From an endosymbiont of Galathealinum brachiosum (GTDB lineage: Bacteria > Pseudomonadota > Gammaproteobacteria > SZUA-229): a stretch of DNA of 64,000 nt. Below are positions 52,474-61,688 of the stretch, one piece after another. The position numbers were made by a program, and so were the translations under genes. Position 1 is the first letter of the stretch, and the number at the start of each line of letters is the position of its first letter. The notes under the pieces are model-generated. The model saw only the letters and a program-made list of their open reading frames with translations, was not told the DNA's origin and ran no database searches. The DNA lies in assembly GCA_003349885.1 (NCBI GenBank), contig QFXC01000011.1, positions 643,355-707,354 on the forward strand, given 5' to 3'.

Positions 52474-53880
52474 TTAGTAGCGGTAGTGCTCAGCTTTGTA
52501 TGGGCCTTCAACAGGTACATTAATATAATCTGCCTGTTCCTGAGAAAGCTCTGTTAGGTGAGCACCAATCTTGGTTAAATGTAAACGAGCTACTTTTTCA
52601 TCTAATTGCTTAGGAAGAATGTAAACTTTATTCTCATATGCTTCAGCATTAGTAAAGAATTCAATTTGTGCCATAACCTGATTGGTGAACGAAGCAGACA
52701 TTACAAAACTAGGGTGACCTGTTGCGCAGCCCAGGTTTACCAGACGACCTTTAGCGAGAATAATGATCTTTTTGCCATCAGGAAAAATCACGTGATCAAC
52801 CTGTGGTTTAATTTCTTCCCACTCATATTTTTCAAGTGAAGCGATATTGATTTCAGAATCGAAGTGACCAATGTTACAAACGATTGCTTCGTTCTTCATT
52901 GCTTCCATGTGGTGATGATCAATAACATTTAAGTTACCAGTTGTAGTAACAAAAATATCGCCCTGACTTGCAACTTCATTCAGGTCTACAACGCGGTAAC
53001 CTTCCATTGCTGCCTGAAGTGCACAGATAGGATCGATTTCTGTAACCCAAACCGTTGCCCCCATACCTTTGTATGCTTGAGCGCAGCCTTTACCAACATC
53101 ACCATAACCGATAACAACACAGATTTTACCAGCGATCATTACGTCAGTTGCGCGTTTGATACTATCGATTAATGATTCACGACAACCATATAAGTTATCG
53201 AATTTTGATTTAGTAGCAGAATCATTAACATTCATCGCAGGGAATAATAATTCACCTTTTTCCTGCATTTCATATAAACGGTGAACACCTGTAGTGGTTT
53301 CTTCGGTTACGCCTTTAACGCTAGCCGCAATATCGCCCCAAACTGTTTCGCCTGATTTGATTGTACGGCGAAGCACGTTAAGCACTTCTTTGTATTCTTC
53401 GTTATCATCATCTTTAGTAGCTGGAACAGCACCGGCTTTTTCAAACTCAACACCTTTATGAACTAATAATGTAGCGTCGCCACCATCATCAAGAATCATA
53501 TTTGGTAACTCACCGTTAGGCCACATAAGAGCCTGCTCCGTGCACCACCAGTATTCTTCAATCGTTTCACCTTTCCATGCAAATACAGGAATATTCTGTG
53601 CAGCAATTGCAGCAGCAGCATGGTCTTGTGTTGAGAAAATATTACATGAAACCCAGCGTACGCTTGCACCAAGATCTACTAATGTTTCGATCAATACAGC
53701 AGTTTGAATTGTCATGTGAATGCTGCCCATAATACGGCAACCTTCTAAAGGTTTTTTGCCAGCATATTCTTCACGTAGAGCCATAAGACCTGGCATTTCG
53801 ATTTCAGCAATTGATATTTCTTTACGACCCCAATCGGCCAGTGACATATCTGCAACTTTATAATCTGTAAATTCGCTCAT
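52474..53880 (-). CDS. ahcY: S-adenosylhomocysteinase
   Basis: A 468-residue NAD-dependent enzyme that hydrolyses S-adenosylhomocysteine to homocysteine and adenosine. Start [20 protein letters not shown], substrate residues in [21 protein letters not shown] and [23 protein letters not shown] site [22 protein letters not shown], and the C-terminal [13 protein letters not shown] with the conserved Lys/Tyr are present. The insertion of about 40 residues typical of the proteobacterial type is there. It lies between metK and metF. Confidence 0.97.
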   Translation of the reverse strand: MSEFTDYKVADMSLADWGRKEISIAEIEMPGLMALREEYAGKKPLEGCRIMGSIHMTIQTAVLIETLVDLGASVRWVSCNIFSTQDHAAAAIAAQNIPVFAWKGETIEEYWWCTEQALMWPNGELPNMILDDGGDATLLVHKGVEFEKAGAVPATKDDDNEEYKEVLNVLRRTIKSGETVWGDIAASVKGVTEETTTGVHRLYEMQEKGELLFPAMNVNDSATKSKFDNLYGCRESLIDSIKRATDVMIAGKICVVIGYGDVGKGCAQAYKGMGATVWVTEIDPICALQAAMEGYRVVDLNEVASQGDIFVTTTGNLNVIDHHHMEAMKNEAIVCNIGHFDSEINIASLEKYEWEEIKPQVDHVIFPDGKKIIILAKGRLVNLGCATGHPSFVMSASFTNQVMAQIEFFTNAEAYENKVYILPKQLDEKVARLHLTKIGAHLTELSQEQADYINVPVEGPYKAEHYRY

Positions 53881-53904
53881 TGTAATAATTCCTAAATAAT
53901 TTTA

Positions 53905-53971
53905 TTTTGTAGGTTCGAATTTATTCGAACAAGTGTGAAATGAAAGTGCGAACAGGTTCGCACCTACAAAA
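53905..53971. repeat. Cruciform-type intergenic repeat between metK and ahcY
   Basis: Perfect outer arms TTTTGTAGGT (53905-53914) and ACCTACAAAA (53962-53971) enclose two further hairpins: TTCGAA-TTTA-TTCGAA (53914-53929) and GTGCGAA-CAGG-TTCGCAC (53946-53963). This fills the 93-base gap between metK and ahcY. It looks like a paired REP element rather than a terminator, although it could modulate expression of ahcY relative to metK. Confidence 0.65.
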
Positions 53972-53973
53972 AA

Positions 53974-55140
53974 CTAAATGCCAGCTGCATCTCTTAATGC
54001 ATCAGCCTTGTCAGTACGTTCCCATGTGAAGTTATCTTCTGTGCGGCCAAAGTGGCCGTAAGCAGCAGTGTTTTTATAGATAGGGCGTAATAAATCTAAC
54101 ATTTGAATCAAACCTTTTGGTTTAAGATCAAAGTGCTCACGAACCAGTTCTTCTATACGGCTGTCTTCTATTTTTCCTGTGCCAAATGTTTCAATAGAAA
54201 TTGAAGTAGGTTCAGCAACGCCAATAGCATAAGAAACCTGAATTTCACATTTGTCAGCAAGGCCAGCAGCAACAATGTTTTTAGCAACATAACGACCAGC
54301 GTATGCTGCAGAACGGTCTACTTTAGATGGGTCTTTACCTGAGAACGCGCCACCACCATGACGAGCCATACCACCATATGTATCAACAATAATTTTACGA
54401 CCAGTTAAACCACAGTCACCAACCGGGCCACCAATTACAAAGTTACCTGTTGGATTAATATGAAACTGAGTAGCTTTATTAATTAAAGACTCTGGAAGTA
54501 CATGTTTGATAACCTCAGCCATAATCGCTTCGCGTAATGCGCTTAAACTAATATCCGGTGAATGCTGAGTTGATAAAACAACGGCATCGATAGAGGTAGG
54601 TACACCATCTTCATAACGGAAAGTTACCTGACTTTTTGCATCTGGACGTAACCAGCTTAAAGTGCCGTTTTTACGAACTTCAGCCTGACGTTTAACCAGT
54701 TTATGTGCGTAAGTAATAGGTGCAGGCATAAGTACATCAGTTTCGTTACAGGCGTAACCAAACATAAGGCCCTGATCGCCAGCACCTTGTTCCAGGTCAT
54801 CACCTTCGCCTTCATTAACGCCCATCGCGATATCTGGAGATTGTTTATCTATAGAGGTGATGACGGCGCATGAATCAGCATCAAAGCCCATTTCAGAGCT
54901 GGTATATCCAATATCACGTACTGTATCACGCACGATTTGCTGCATATCAACCCAGGCTGATGTGGTGATTTCACCTGAAAGTACAACCATACCCGTATTT
55001 ATCAGGGTTTCGCAGGCAACACGAGCTTTAGGGTCCTGTTCAAAGATAGCATCTAAAATGGCATCAGATATCTGGTCAGCAACCTTATCCGGGTGACCTT
55101 CTGATACAGATTCAGATGTAAATAAATGACTTTTCGACAT
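53974..55140 (-). CDS. metK: S-adenosylmethionine synthetase
   Basis: A 388-residue enzyme that makes SAM from methionine and [25 protein letters not shown] at the N-terminus, [37 protein letters not shown] and the P-loop-like [20 protein letters not shown] motifs are intact. It is first in the metK-ahcY-metF-rsmE run and its leader carries an SAH riboswitch. Full length. Confidence 0.97.
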   Translation of the reverse strand: MSKSHLFTSESVSEGHPDKVADQISDAILDAIFEQDPKARVACETLINTGMVVLSGEITTSAWVDMQQIVRDTVRDIGYTSSEMGFDADSCAVITSIDKQSPDIAMGVNEGEGDDLEQGAGDQGLMFGYACNETDVLMPAPITYAHKLVKRQAEVRKNGTLSWLRPDAKSQVTFRYEDGVPTSIDAVVLSTQHSPDISLSALREAIMAEVIKHVLPESLINKATQFHINPTGNFVIGGPVGDCGLTGRKIIVDTYGGMARHGGGAFSGKDPSKVDRSAAYAGRYVAKNIVAAGLADKCEIQVSYAIGVAEPTSISIETFGTGKIEDSRIEELVREHFDLKPKGLIQMLDLLRPIYKNTAAYGHFGRTEDNFTWERTDKADALRDAAGI

Positions 55141-55310
55141 GTTTTATTCCTCGATACAAGTAACTAGTTCGCCAGAATACCTATAATAATCAATGGCCTA
55201 TTACCATAGGTAACTTAAGGTAAAGCAATATGAGGGAATCAGAGGTTGGTAGATTATTCTACCGAGATAAGATCCGTGCCCATTTTTAGCTAAACTAGAA
55301 ACTAATAAAT

Positions 55311-55373
55311 GAGCGCAGTTTAAAATTGATGCACCAAGCCTGACAGAGATATCTGCTGCAGCGCTCCTCAGTG
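55311..55373 (-). promoter_or_regulatory. S-adenosylhomocysteine (SAH) riboswitch
   Basis: Read leftward, the leader has the ahcY-type SAH aptamer. P1: CACTGAG (55373-55367) pairs with CTTGGTG, all seven positions paired counting two G-U wobbles. The conserved GAGCGCTGC block follows. P2: CAGA-TATC-TCTG, then TCAGGC. The 3-prime GCGCTC (55316-55311) pairs perfectly with GAGCGC to form the pseudoknot. It lies about 170 bases before metK. SAH build-up would be expected to turn the SAM-cycle operon on. The stretch 55141-55310 holds further hairpins (for example GGTAGA-TTAT-TCTACC at 55248-55263). Confidence 0.85.
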
Positions 55374-55382
55374 CGGATAGAG

Positions 55383-55388
55383 ATTATA
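55383..55388 (-). promoter_or_regulatory. -10 element of the metK operon promoter
   Basis: TATAAT on the minus strand, 10 bases upstream of the SAH aptamer, so transcription would begin at about 55376 just before P1. No strong -35 hexamer is seen at the expected distance. Confidence 0.5.
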
Positions 55389-55471
55389 GTTCAAAACATA
55401 AGAAATGGCTAATTTATAGTCTATATCAGTATGTTGAGGGTAGAATGCGGTAATTAAAAAATTGGATCAAT

Positions 55472-56383
55472 GTGTTGTTTAACAATCTATCCCCCCTTTC
55501 TCCAAAGATATCAGGTTTTTTATTAGCCATAATAGGCACGGCTCTCTTTTCGCTTAAATCAATATTTATAAAGCTGTCTTATATGCAGGGACTAAATGCA
55601 GACAGTGTGTTAATGCTTCGAATGGCAATTGCGCTGCCAATATATGCAGGTATTTTAATATGGTTGTACAGCAAACAGGAATCGGTTCCAGAGTCTTTAC
55701 ATAAAAATATCTATAAGATTATCTTTCTGGGGTTTATCGGATATTTTTTATCTTCATGGCTTGATTTGAAAGGGCTTGAGTATATTTCTGCACAACTGGA
55801 AAGGTTAACGTTATTCAGCTATCCAGTTTTAGTAGCTGTTCTTGGTTCGGTATTTTTTAAAACACCACTGACTAAAAATATTGTACTGGCATTAATTATT
55901 ACTTATGCAGGCGTTTGGGTAGTTTTTAATCAGGAGTTAACATTGTCAGGTGAGAATGTTGAGTATGGAACATTACTGGTTTTTCTAGCGGCGCTGAATT
56001 TTTCAATATATGTATTGATGGGTAAAAAAGTAATACATGAAGTAGGAAGTCTGTGGTTTACAAGCATAGCAATGATCGTATCAAGTGTATTTGTATTGTT
56101 ATATTACGCAGCATTTTTTAACTACAGTTCGTTGGTAGTGACAGCTATGGCCTGGTTTTGGCTGATTTTGTTAGCCATTTTTAGTACGGTTATCCCCAGT
56201 TTTATGATTGCCGAAGCCATCGCAAAAATAGGCCCCGCACAAACAGGTGTCATCGGAACATTAGGGCCAATGATAACAATAGTACTGGCCGTTGTATTTT
56301 TGAATGAGTCGTTTACCGTTTCACATGCAATTGGCATATGTCTGGTTATAGGTGGCGTAACCGTTTTAGCAAGAGGGAAGTAG
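55472..56383 (+). CDS. EamA-family (DMT) transporter
   Basis: A 303-residue inner-membrane protein with ten hydrophobic helices in two EamA halves (about 12-140 and 160-298). GFLLAIIGTALFSLKSIFIKLSY, LRMAIALPIYAGIL, YTYISAQLERLTLFSYPVLVA-like and IGPAQTGVIGTLGPMITIVLAVVFLNE segments are family typical. The start is GTG 55472. Substrate unknown; members export metabolites. It is divergent from metK. Confidence 0.85.
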   Translation: MLFNNLSPLSPKISGFLLAIIGTALFSLKSIFIKLSYMQGLNADSVLMLRMAIALPIYAGILIWLYSKQESVPESLHKNIYKIIFLGFIGYFLSSWLDLKGLEYISAQLERLTLFSYPVLVAVLGSVFFKTPLTKNIVLALIITYAGVWVVFNQELTLSGENVEYGTLLVFLAALNFSIYVLMGKKVIHEVGSLWFTSIAMIVSSVFVLLYYAAFFNYSSLVVTAMAWFWLILLAIFSTVIPSFMIAEAIAKIGPAQTGVIGTLGPMITIVLAVVFLNESFTVSHAIGICLVIGGVTVLARGK

Positions 56384-56393
56384 TCAATGAGTT

Positions 56394-56430
56394 AAGGAGC
56401 GTTTCCATCAGGGGCTGGCTCCGTTTTTTT
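56394..56430 (+). terminator. Terminator after the EamA transporter gene
   Basis: GGAGC (56396-56400) and GCTCC (56418-56422) followed by a run of seven T (56424-56430), 10 bases after the stop codon. Short stem, so moderate confidence. Confidence 0.55.
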
Positions 56431-56514
56431 GGGGGGCAGTCCTATGAGGCGAGGCAACCATTAAGTTGAGCGAAGTCGTTCATCGCGCTGTTAATGTGAT
56501 GGTTATACATAAAA

Positions 56515-56545
56515 GGGGACAGAGCGGGAAAAATGCTCTGTCCCC
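56515..56545. repeat. REP-like hairpin GGGGACAGAGC
   Basis: GGGGACAGAGC (56515-56525) and GCTCTGTCCCC (56535-56545) are perfect 11-base arms with a 9-base loop. The GGGGACAGA core is shared with the inner arm of the 16.3-kb element. It lies between the convergent EamA and dnaG genes and may also end dnaG transcription. A second, weaker hairpin (CATTAA/TTAATG) lies just left of it. Confidence 0.6.
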
Positions 56546-56577
56546 GATGATGAAGTACCTGAGCCGAGAAGGATTTA

Positions 56578-58329
56578 TTAGTTTTGGTAAAGATTACTCA
56601 GTTCTGTTTTTTCTTCTGCACTAAGTTCGGTGCTTCGACTTTTATTCAGTAGCTCCTCTAAACGCAGGCCTCTGTGTTTTTTTAGTAAATTACCAAATGC
56701 GTCATTAAGTGATGTTAATTGCGTCTCTTTATTTGAATCAGGAATGTCCAGCTGCATGAGTTTGTTAATAACGGCAGCATCATCTGTATTACGCCAACGT
56801 TCTACAAGAACGGAAGGTGAGCAGGTTTCAGTTTGTAGTATAGTTTGATGTATTTTGATTAATAAATTAATGCCGGGTAAGTCAGATGCCTGTAATTCAT
56901 TGGGTATATCACATTCTTTTGCAAGTACTGGAAACTGTAGTAATAAAGCTATGGCAAGGCGTGTGGGTGTCATGCTTATTTGATATTTCGATGAAGCTGG
57001 TTTTCTGTTGTTAATTTGATGAGTGTGTTCTGGCTGGCTTCCTGTTTCCGGAATATGGTGTTGTAAATTTGAGGTTGATAAACCGATCAATTTTGAAAGT
57101 TGATTTAATAAAAGATCTTTAAAAACACCATCAGCAATTTTACTGATTAATGGTTTCGCTTTTTCAGATAAACGACCACAACCATCAGCGGATGATAAAT
57201 CCAGATCTTCAGATAAATGCTGTAACATGAAATCAGCGAGAGGCGTGGCATTGCTTAAACGTTGTTCAAAAGCTTGCTGACCTTCCTGGCGGACCAGAGT
57301 GTCCGGGTCTTCGCCATCCGGCAAAAATAAAAAACGAGCCTGTACACCATCACGTAGAACTGAAAGAGAGTTTTCTAAAGCTCGCCAGGCGGCTTTTTTC
57401 CCTGCTGCGTCACCGTCGTAACAAAAAATCAACTCAGGAACAATACGAAATAATTTTGATATCTGTGTGCCGGAAGTTGCAGTGCCCAGAGTTGCTACAG
57501 CATATTTAATACCATGCTGAGCAAGAGCAACGACATCCATATAACCCTCAACAATAACAATACGATTTAAATCTTTAACTGACTGGCGTGCTTCATATAA
57601 ACCATATAACTCTTCACCTTTATGAAAAACAGGTGTTTCTGGTGAGTTAAGATATTTGGGCTCGCCCTTGTCGAGTATACGCCCACCAAAACCAATGGTG
57701 CGACCGCGCCGATCGCGAATAGGAAACATAATGCGATCACGAAAGCGGTCATATTGTTTCTGCGGGTTTTTCTCGATCGTTAAACCGGATTTCAAACAGG
57801 CTGCTTTTCCTTCATTATCGGTGCCCAGATGTCCTGATGTGAAATCCCAGCTATCTGGCGCGTAACCCATTTGAAAGTCTTTGGCAATTTCCCCGCTAAG
57901 TCCTCTTTGTTTGAGGTATTCTACAGCTCTGGGAGTTGTCTTTAATTCGTTAGAAAAGCGGATAGCGGCTTTTTCCAGAATTTCATAGAGAGGTTTTTTA
58001 TCGTCCTGTTGCGCAGTGAAATTGCCCTGTTCACGCGGAACATCGACGTGGTACTCTGCAGCAAGAACATCAATAGCATCAACAAAATCAAGGCGTTCAT
58101 ACTCCATTATAAAACCCAGAGCGGTTCCGTGGGCGCCACAGCCAAAGCAATGGTAAAACTGCTTATTCTGGCTTACTGTAAAGGAAGGGCTTTTCTCATT
58201 ATGAAACGGGCAGCAGGCAATATATTCTTTTCCGCGCTTTTTAAGGGCGACACGTGAATCTACTACGTCGACGATATCTGCGCGGTTTATAAGGTCATCA
58301 ATGAACTGCTGGGGTATTCTGCCTGCCAT
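56578..58329 (-). CDS. dnaG: DNA primase
   Basis: A 583-residue replicative primase. Zinc-binding domain with CCPFHNEKSPSF and FYHCFGCG (residues about 40-65), RNA-polymerase core with IGFGGRILDKGEPKYLNSPET, the TOPRIM motif VEGYMDVVALAQHG (near 260) and CYDGDAAGKKAAWRAL, and a C-terminal DnaB-interacting helical domain. ATG 58329 (MAGRIPQQFIDDL) is the conserved start; a frame to 58353 adds 8 residues. No rpsU or rpoD neighbour is seen. Confidence 0.97.
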   Translation of the reverse strand: MAGRIPQQFIDDLINRADIVDVVDSRVALKKRGKEYIACCPFHNEKSPSFTVSQNKQFYHCFGCGAHGTALGFIMEYERLDFVDAIDVLAAEYHVDVPREQGNFTAQQDDKKPLYEILEKAAIRFSNELKTTPRAVEYLKQRGLSGEIAKDFQMGYAPDSWDFTSGHLGTDNEGKAACLKSGLTIEKNPQKQYDRFRDRIMFPIRDRRGRTIGFGGRILDKGEPKYLNSPETPVFHKGEELYGLYEARQSVKDLNRIVIVEGYMDVVALAQHGIKYAVATLGTATSGTQISKLFRIVPELIFCYDGDAAGKKAAWRALENSLSVLRDGVQARFLFLPDGEDPDTLVRQEGQQAFEQRLSNATPLADFMLQHLSEDLDLSSADGCGRLSEKAKPLISKIADGVFKDLLLNQLSKLIGLSTSNLQHHIPETGSQPEHTHQINNRKPASSKYQISMTPTRLAIALLLQFPVLAKECDIPNELQASDLPGINLLIKIHQTILQTETCSPSVLVERWRNTDDAAVINKLMQLDIPDSNKETQLTSLNDAFGNLLKKHRGLRLEELLNKSRSTELSAEEKTELSNLYQN

Positions 58330-58494
58330 GTGTGTATTTTGCCACAGAGACACAATGAGAACAGAATTTTATCAATGTAATCGCACTATTTTAAGTAGAT
58401 GACGCTTCGCCTGACCATACGTAAGCTTAAATGCAGATCATTAATTAAGTATTCACTTAAACGGCTGAATTAGTCATTTATGTAAGTTGGTATT

Positions 58495-59391
58495 TTATTT
58501 ATAAGTCAAATTCGCATTACTGTGTAATTGAGAGTTTAATGACTGCCGTGACTGGATCATTACAAGTCTTAATGCGTTGATATATGGAACTACACCGTTA
58601 TCGACCATTATGTCTCTACCGGTTTTACTATGAGCAAAGCGTATAAAATCTTTAATTTGATTTAAATTCTTACTCTGAGGGTTATACGTAATATAAAGGG
58701 GGCGGTATAAAACATAATGCCCGCTTTTAATTGAGTCATAATCAGGCTGCTTGTTGTTCAGGCTTAATATTTTTACCTCTCTGAGGCGAGCACTGCTGAC
58801 TCCGGTAATGGCAAAACCATTAATATTTGATTCGACAGCTTTTTCAATAGGGCCGCTTGATTTTAATATGGTGGAGTTAGGAAACTTCTTTTCTATATCT
58901 GAAAATATTAAAGAACGAATAGAGTACCCAACGCCGGATATTTTTCCTTTTCGTGTGAATAATTCGATCATGGCGTCATTGCCACCGACTTCTTTCCAGT
59001 TAGTTATATTGCCAGAATATATTTGTTTAACCTGAAAAAGTGATAGATTTTCAACAGGGTTATCAGGGTGGGTGATCAAAGCCAGGGCATCCCATGCAAC
59101 AGGTTCGAATCCAACTTTCATTTCCTGATTGTTTTCAGGAAGATAAAATCGACAGGCGCCACCAAAGTCGGCTTCTAAATTAGAAACATCTCGTATGCCG
59201 CGAGTTGCACCGCCACCCTGCAGATTAATATCAGTCTTTGTCTGATCGCTGTATGCTTTAGCCAGACGTGTCATATAAGATTTTTTACTTATACCGCAGC
59301 CTACCCAGTTAAGAATATCCTGCTGTGAATAAAGTGTGCTTGAATAAAAAATAAATATGCAGCTGCAAAGCTGTAATAAGAAATGTCGCAA
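58495..59391 (-). CDS. PstS-like periplasmic phosphate-binding protein
   Basis: A 298-residue exported protein (signal peptide FLLQLCSCIFIFYSSTLYSQ). GCGISKKSYMTRLAKAYSDQTKTDI, GGGATRGIRDVSNLEADFGGACR, LITHPDNPVENLSLFQVKQIYSGNITNWKEVGG and FTRKGKISGVGYSIRSL are the PstS-type fold pattern, where the TRGI / SGVG turns bind the oxyanion. No pstCAB follows, so it may be an orphan sensor or scavenger. It has no copy of the ECF promoter motif upstream, unlike its neighbours. Confidence 0.75.
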   Translation of the reverse strand: MRHFLLQLCSCIFIFYSSTLYSQQDILNWVGCGISKKSYMTRLAKAYSDQTKTDINLQGGGATRGIRDVSNLEADFGGACRFYLPENNQEMKVGFEPVAWDALALITHPDNPVENLSLFQVKQIYSGNITNWKEVGGNDAMIELFTRKGKISGVGYSIRSLIFSDIEKKFPNSTILKSSGPIEKAVESNINGFAITGVSSARLREVKILSLNNKQPDYDSIKSGHYVLYRPLYITYNPQSKNLNQIKDFIRFAHSKTGRDIMVDNGVVPYINALRLVMIQSRQSLNSQLHSNANLTYK

Positions 59392-59548
59392 TGAAGTCCC
59401 CTTATATATCTACATGTTAAAAAATTTAACAAGAATAACCACACTGCTTAATAATCTGATGTCCTGTCAGATGTAAGTATTAAAGCATAAAAATATAGTT
59501 AAGTAATTGCTAAATGCAATATGCAACTAAAATAAGTAATAGATAATA

Positions 59549-59573
59549 AAAATCCTCCCTCGTTAGAGGGAGG
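59549..59573 (-). terminator. Intrinsic terminator after the porin gene
   Basis: CCTCCCTC (59554-59561), loop GTTA and GAGGGAGG (59566-59573) form a GC-rich 8-bp stem; read leftward it ends in ATTTTTATT. It lies 65 bases after the porin stop codon. The rest of 59392-59638 has no visible gene. Confidence 0.85.
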
Positions 59574-59638
59574 AAAACGTTTCCATTTGTGATCTGACTT
59601 TTTCATTAATTAAAATAATTAAATAAGTCTTATAGTTA

Positions 59639-61009
59639 TTAAAATATTACTAATAATTGTAATGATAGTAAATCATCTAAGCTATCAGCGATTTGATTTG
59701 GTGCTGCTGTACTGGCAAAGTCAGGAGCTTCCTGGTTGCGTATTTCATAGTTGAACGTTATGCGGCTCTTTTTATTTAGAAAGTATTGAGCACCTAAAGT
59801 TAGAGTGTCGAATTTACGCTCACCTGCAGCCGTTTCTGTAGCTCTGTTTAATACATCATAGCGAACATCTAGTTCAAGTTTGGGTAGTACCTTGTACCCA
59901 AAATCAACGTAGTATCCATCAGACTTATCTTCAGTAAGGACGTTGATATCAGATTTAGCATCACCGGCATTATTGGTTGATCCAGGAATCGCACCCGCAT
60001 CGGAGCCATTAAAAATCATACCGTCAGCTGTCATATATTCAGCGCCAAATCTATATTTGTCTTTAAGGAATGTCACCCCTAAACCTGAACGGTCACGATC
60101 GTACTCACCTTTACCATTAGCATCAGATGTTGTTAAAGTTCGGGTGCCCGACTGGTTCCATGCGAATAGTTTCATGCCCTGACGACGAGCACCTTTGCCA
60201 CCAAAGATCAATTCAGATGACCAGTAAAGGTAAGTATCTTTAGCGTCATTATTATCAGATCGATTAATTCCATTGCCGTTTCCGTACATCACAGCATAAC
60301 TGTGTTCCCAGTCATTAACTTTAAAAGTATCAAATACCTGAATACCCTGGTCACGGAAAGCACCTACAGAACCATTAATGCCGTTGAAGGTACCACCGGT
60401 TTTAAATTTAGGGTTTGGAGTAACACCATCGGCTAAAAATTCTGGCTGACCATTAACTTCTGAGCCATCTCCATCGGTATATCGCTCTAACATCATCTGA
60501 TTAGTTATATTAGTGAAATTCACATAGTTAAATACATGAATAGCCTGTAAACCTTCCTCAGATGTAGGGGTTTTAAACTGACCAACTCGAACTCGTGCGC
60601 CGGGAATGTGATTTAATGTGATGCTTGCATCAGTTAGAGCTACAGCAGTTTTACCATTTTTAGTTATACCATTATGGCCAAGCTCAGCTAATAAAAAATA
60701 ATTAACTTTATCGTCTAGAGGGAAGCCTGTGCCGCGAACGCCAATTCGTGCACGGCGAATATTAAAAGTTTCAGTTGATGTGTTATCAGGTCTAATCACA
60801 TTCGGTGACATAATCTGACCTGCAAAAGGACCTGCTTTAAGTTCTCCGCCATCAGTGCTTTGATATTCAGGCTGAACAAAACCCCAGAGTTTAGCTCGAG
60901 CAGAGGAGCCGGGTTTTTCAGTGCCCTGTAGTGACAACCAGTTAGCTGCATAGGTTTGTGTGCTTAATAAAGTTAAACCAGCAAGTAGTGATAATTTTTT
61001 TATATTCAT
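59639..61009 (-). CDS. Outer-membrane porin, OprP/OprO-like
   Basis: A 456-residue barrel with a signal peptide (KLSLLAGLTLLSTQTYAAN). KLWGFVQPEYQSTDGG, FNIRRARIGVRGTGFPLDDKVNYFLLAELG, VRVGQFKTPTSEEGLQ and the C-terminal FDTLTLGAQYFLNKKSRITFNYEIRN with final LLVIF fit the phosphate-selective porin group. ATG 61009 follows AAGGA; it lies 21 bases after the secreted DsrE-like gene and shares its promoter. Substrate is not shown by sequence. Confidence 0.8.
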   Translation of the reverse strand: MNIKKLSLLAGLTLLSTQTYAANWLSLQGTEKPGSSARAKLWGFVQPEYQSTDGGELKAGPFAGQIMSPNVIRPDNTSTETFNIRRARIGVRGTGFPLDDKVNYFLLAELGHNGITKNGKTAVALTDASITLNHIPGARVRVGQFKTPTSEEGLQAIHVFNYVNFTNITNQMMLERYTDGDGSEVNGQPEFLADGVTPNPKFKTGGTFNGINGSVGAFRDQGIQVFDTFKVNDWEHSYAVMYGNGNGINRSDNNDAKDTYLYWSSELIFGGKGARRQGMKLFAWNQSGTRTLTTSDANGKGEYDRDRSGLGVTFLKDKYRFGAEYMTADGMIFNGSDAGAIPGSTNNAGDAKSDINVLTEDKSDGYYVDFGYKVLPKLELDVRYDVLNRATETAAGERKFDTLTLGAQYFLNKKSRITFNYEIRNQEAPDFASTAAPNQIADSLDDLLSLQLLVIF

Positions 61010-61030
61010 TAAATTTTCCTTAAACATCAT

Positions 61031-61468
61031 TTATGGTTTTACAAGGGTGTAACCCTTGGCAGTGAGATCGAGAATTCGAACAACACCTGCGTTGACAGGA
61101 ACAGCCTGAGACACAAGCTCAGGTGTATGGCCAAGTTTTTTAGCAAAACCAGCAATGGTATTTTTGCAGGCTGAAAATTGAACGCCTGAAGAATTTAAAC
61201 CACTAATACGAGACTGATTACTGTTGCCAGCCATTAGCAGACGTAAACCTGGACCGAAAGCAACAATTTCCACGTCTACTTTGTCCTGTCCGTAATGTTT
61301 AATTAGATTATTGGCAACATTTAAAACAAGAGTTTGTTTAAATGGGTTAGGATCACTTATTTGCAAAACAATACGTTTTTCAGCAAAAGGCTTTGATTCG
61401 CTATCTGCAAATACTGGTATTGAAACCAGGCTAAGCAGTAGCGTTAATAATAGTGTTATAGATTTCAT
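61031..61468 (-). CDS. Secreted DsrE-like protein
   Basis: A 145-residue protein with a signal peptide (LLLTLLLSLVSIPVFADS). The mature part is a DsrE-family Rossmann-like domain: RIVLQISDPNPFKQTLVLNVANNL, VDVEIVAFGPGLRLLMAG, VQFSACKNTIAGFAKKLG with one conserved cysteine, and VRILDLTAKGYTLVKP at the end. Periplasmic DsrE-like proteins are known in sulfur-metabolising bacteria but their role is unclear. It is a clear paralogue of the periplasmic domain of the anti-sigma factor encoded on the other side of the shared upstream region. AGGAGG precedes ATG 61468. Confidence 0.8.
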   Translation of the reverse strand: MKSITLLLTLLLSLVSIPVFADSESKPFAEKRIVLQISDPNPFKQTLVLNVANNLIKHYGQDKVDVEIVAFGPGLRLLMAGNSNQSRISGLNSSGVQFSACKNTIAGFAKKLGHTPELVSQAVPVNAGVVRILDLTAKGYTLVKP

Positions 61469-61511
61469 TTACGTATTAACCTCCTAAGGTATATTTTTTA
61501 TCGACTCAGAA

Positions 61512-61542
61512 ATTAAGATGTAACTCGATCCAGATATATTCC
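61512..61542 (-). promoter_or_regulatory. Candidate ECF promoter of the DsrE-porin operon
   Basis: On the minus strand, GGAATA (61542-61537), 16 bases and CATCTTAAT (61520-61512), with the start expected near 61507, about 40 bases before ATG 61468. The arrangement is the same as upstream of the sigma gene and of the solute-binding gene. Confidence 0.65.
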
Positions 61543-61620
61543 ATAAATTGAAATAAAATCAATAATTTAGAGCCAGCCAATATTCACTCTTACTAATATT
61601 TATAAAAAACGTAAATAAAT

Positions 61621-61651
61621 GGAATAAAATCAGATATAGGTGTATCTCTAT
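61621..61651 (+). promoter_or_regulatory. Candidate autoregulatory ECF promoter of the sigma gene
   Basis: GGAATA (61621-61626), 16 bases and TATCTCTAT (61643-61651). The -35 lies in a 17-base block (61613-61629) identical to 63497-63513. Expected start near 61657, about 32 bases before ATG 61689. Confidence 0.65.
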
Positions 61652-61688
61652 GTAGAGAAAGAAAAAAGTTGTAAGAAGAGAGCTTTGT

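Noticed and set aside
53881..53973. SAH riboswitch directly before ahcY
   Set aside because: The gap is filled by an inverted-repeat element and lacks the GAGCGCTGC core; the aptamer is in the metK leader instead.
55141..55310. Possible SAM riboswitch in the metK leader
   Set aside because: None of the conserved SAM-I, SAM-II or SAM-IV/V features is recognisable; the SAH aptamer further upstream explains the regulation better.
59392..59638. Pho box or ECF promoter upstream of the PstS-like gene
   Set aside because: No CTGTCAT-type repeat pair and no GGAATA-spaced motif could be found, so its regulation is left open.
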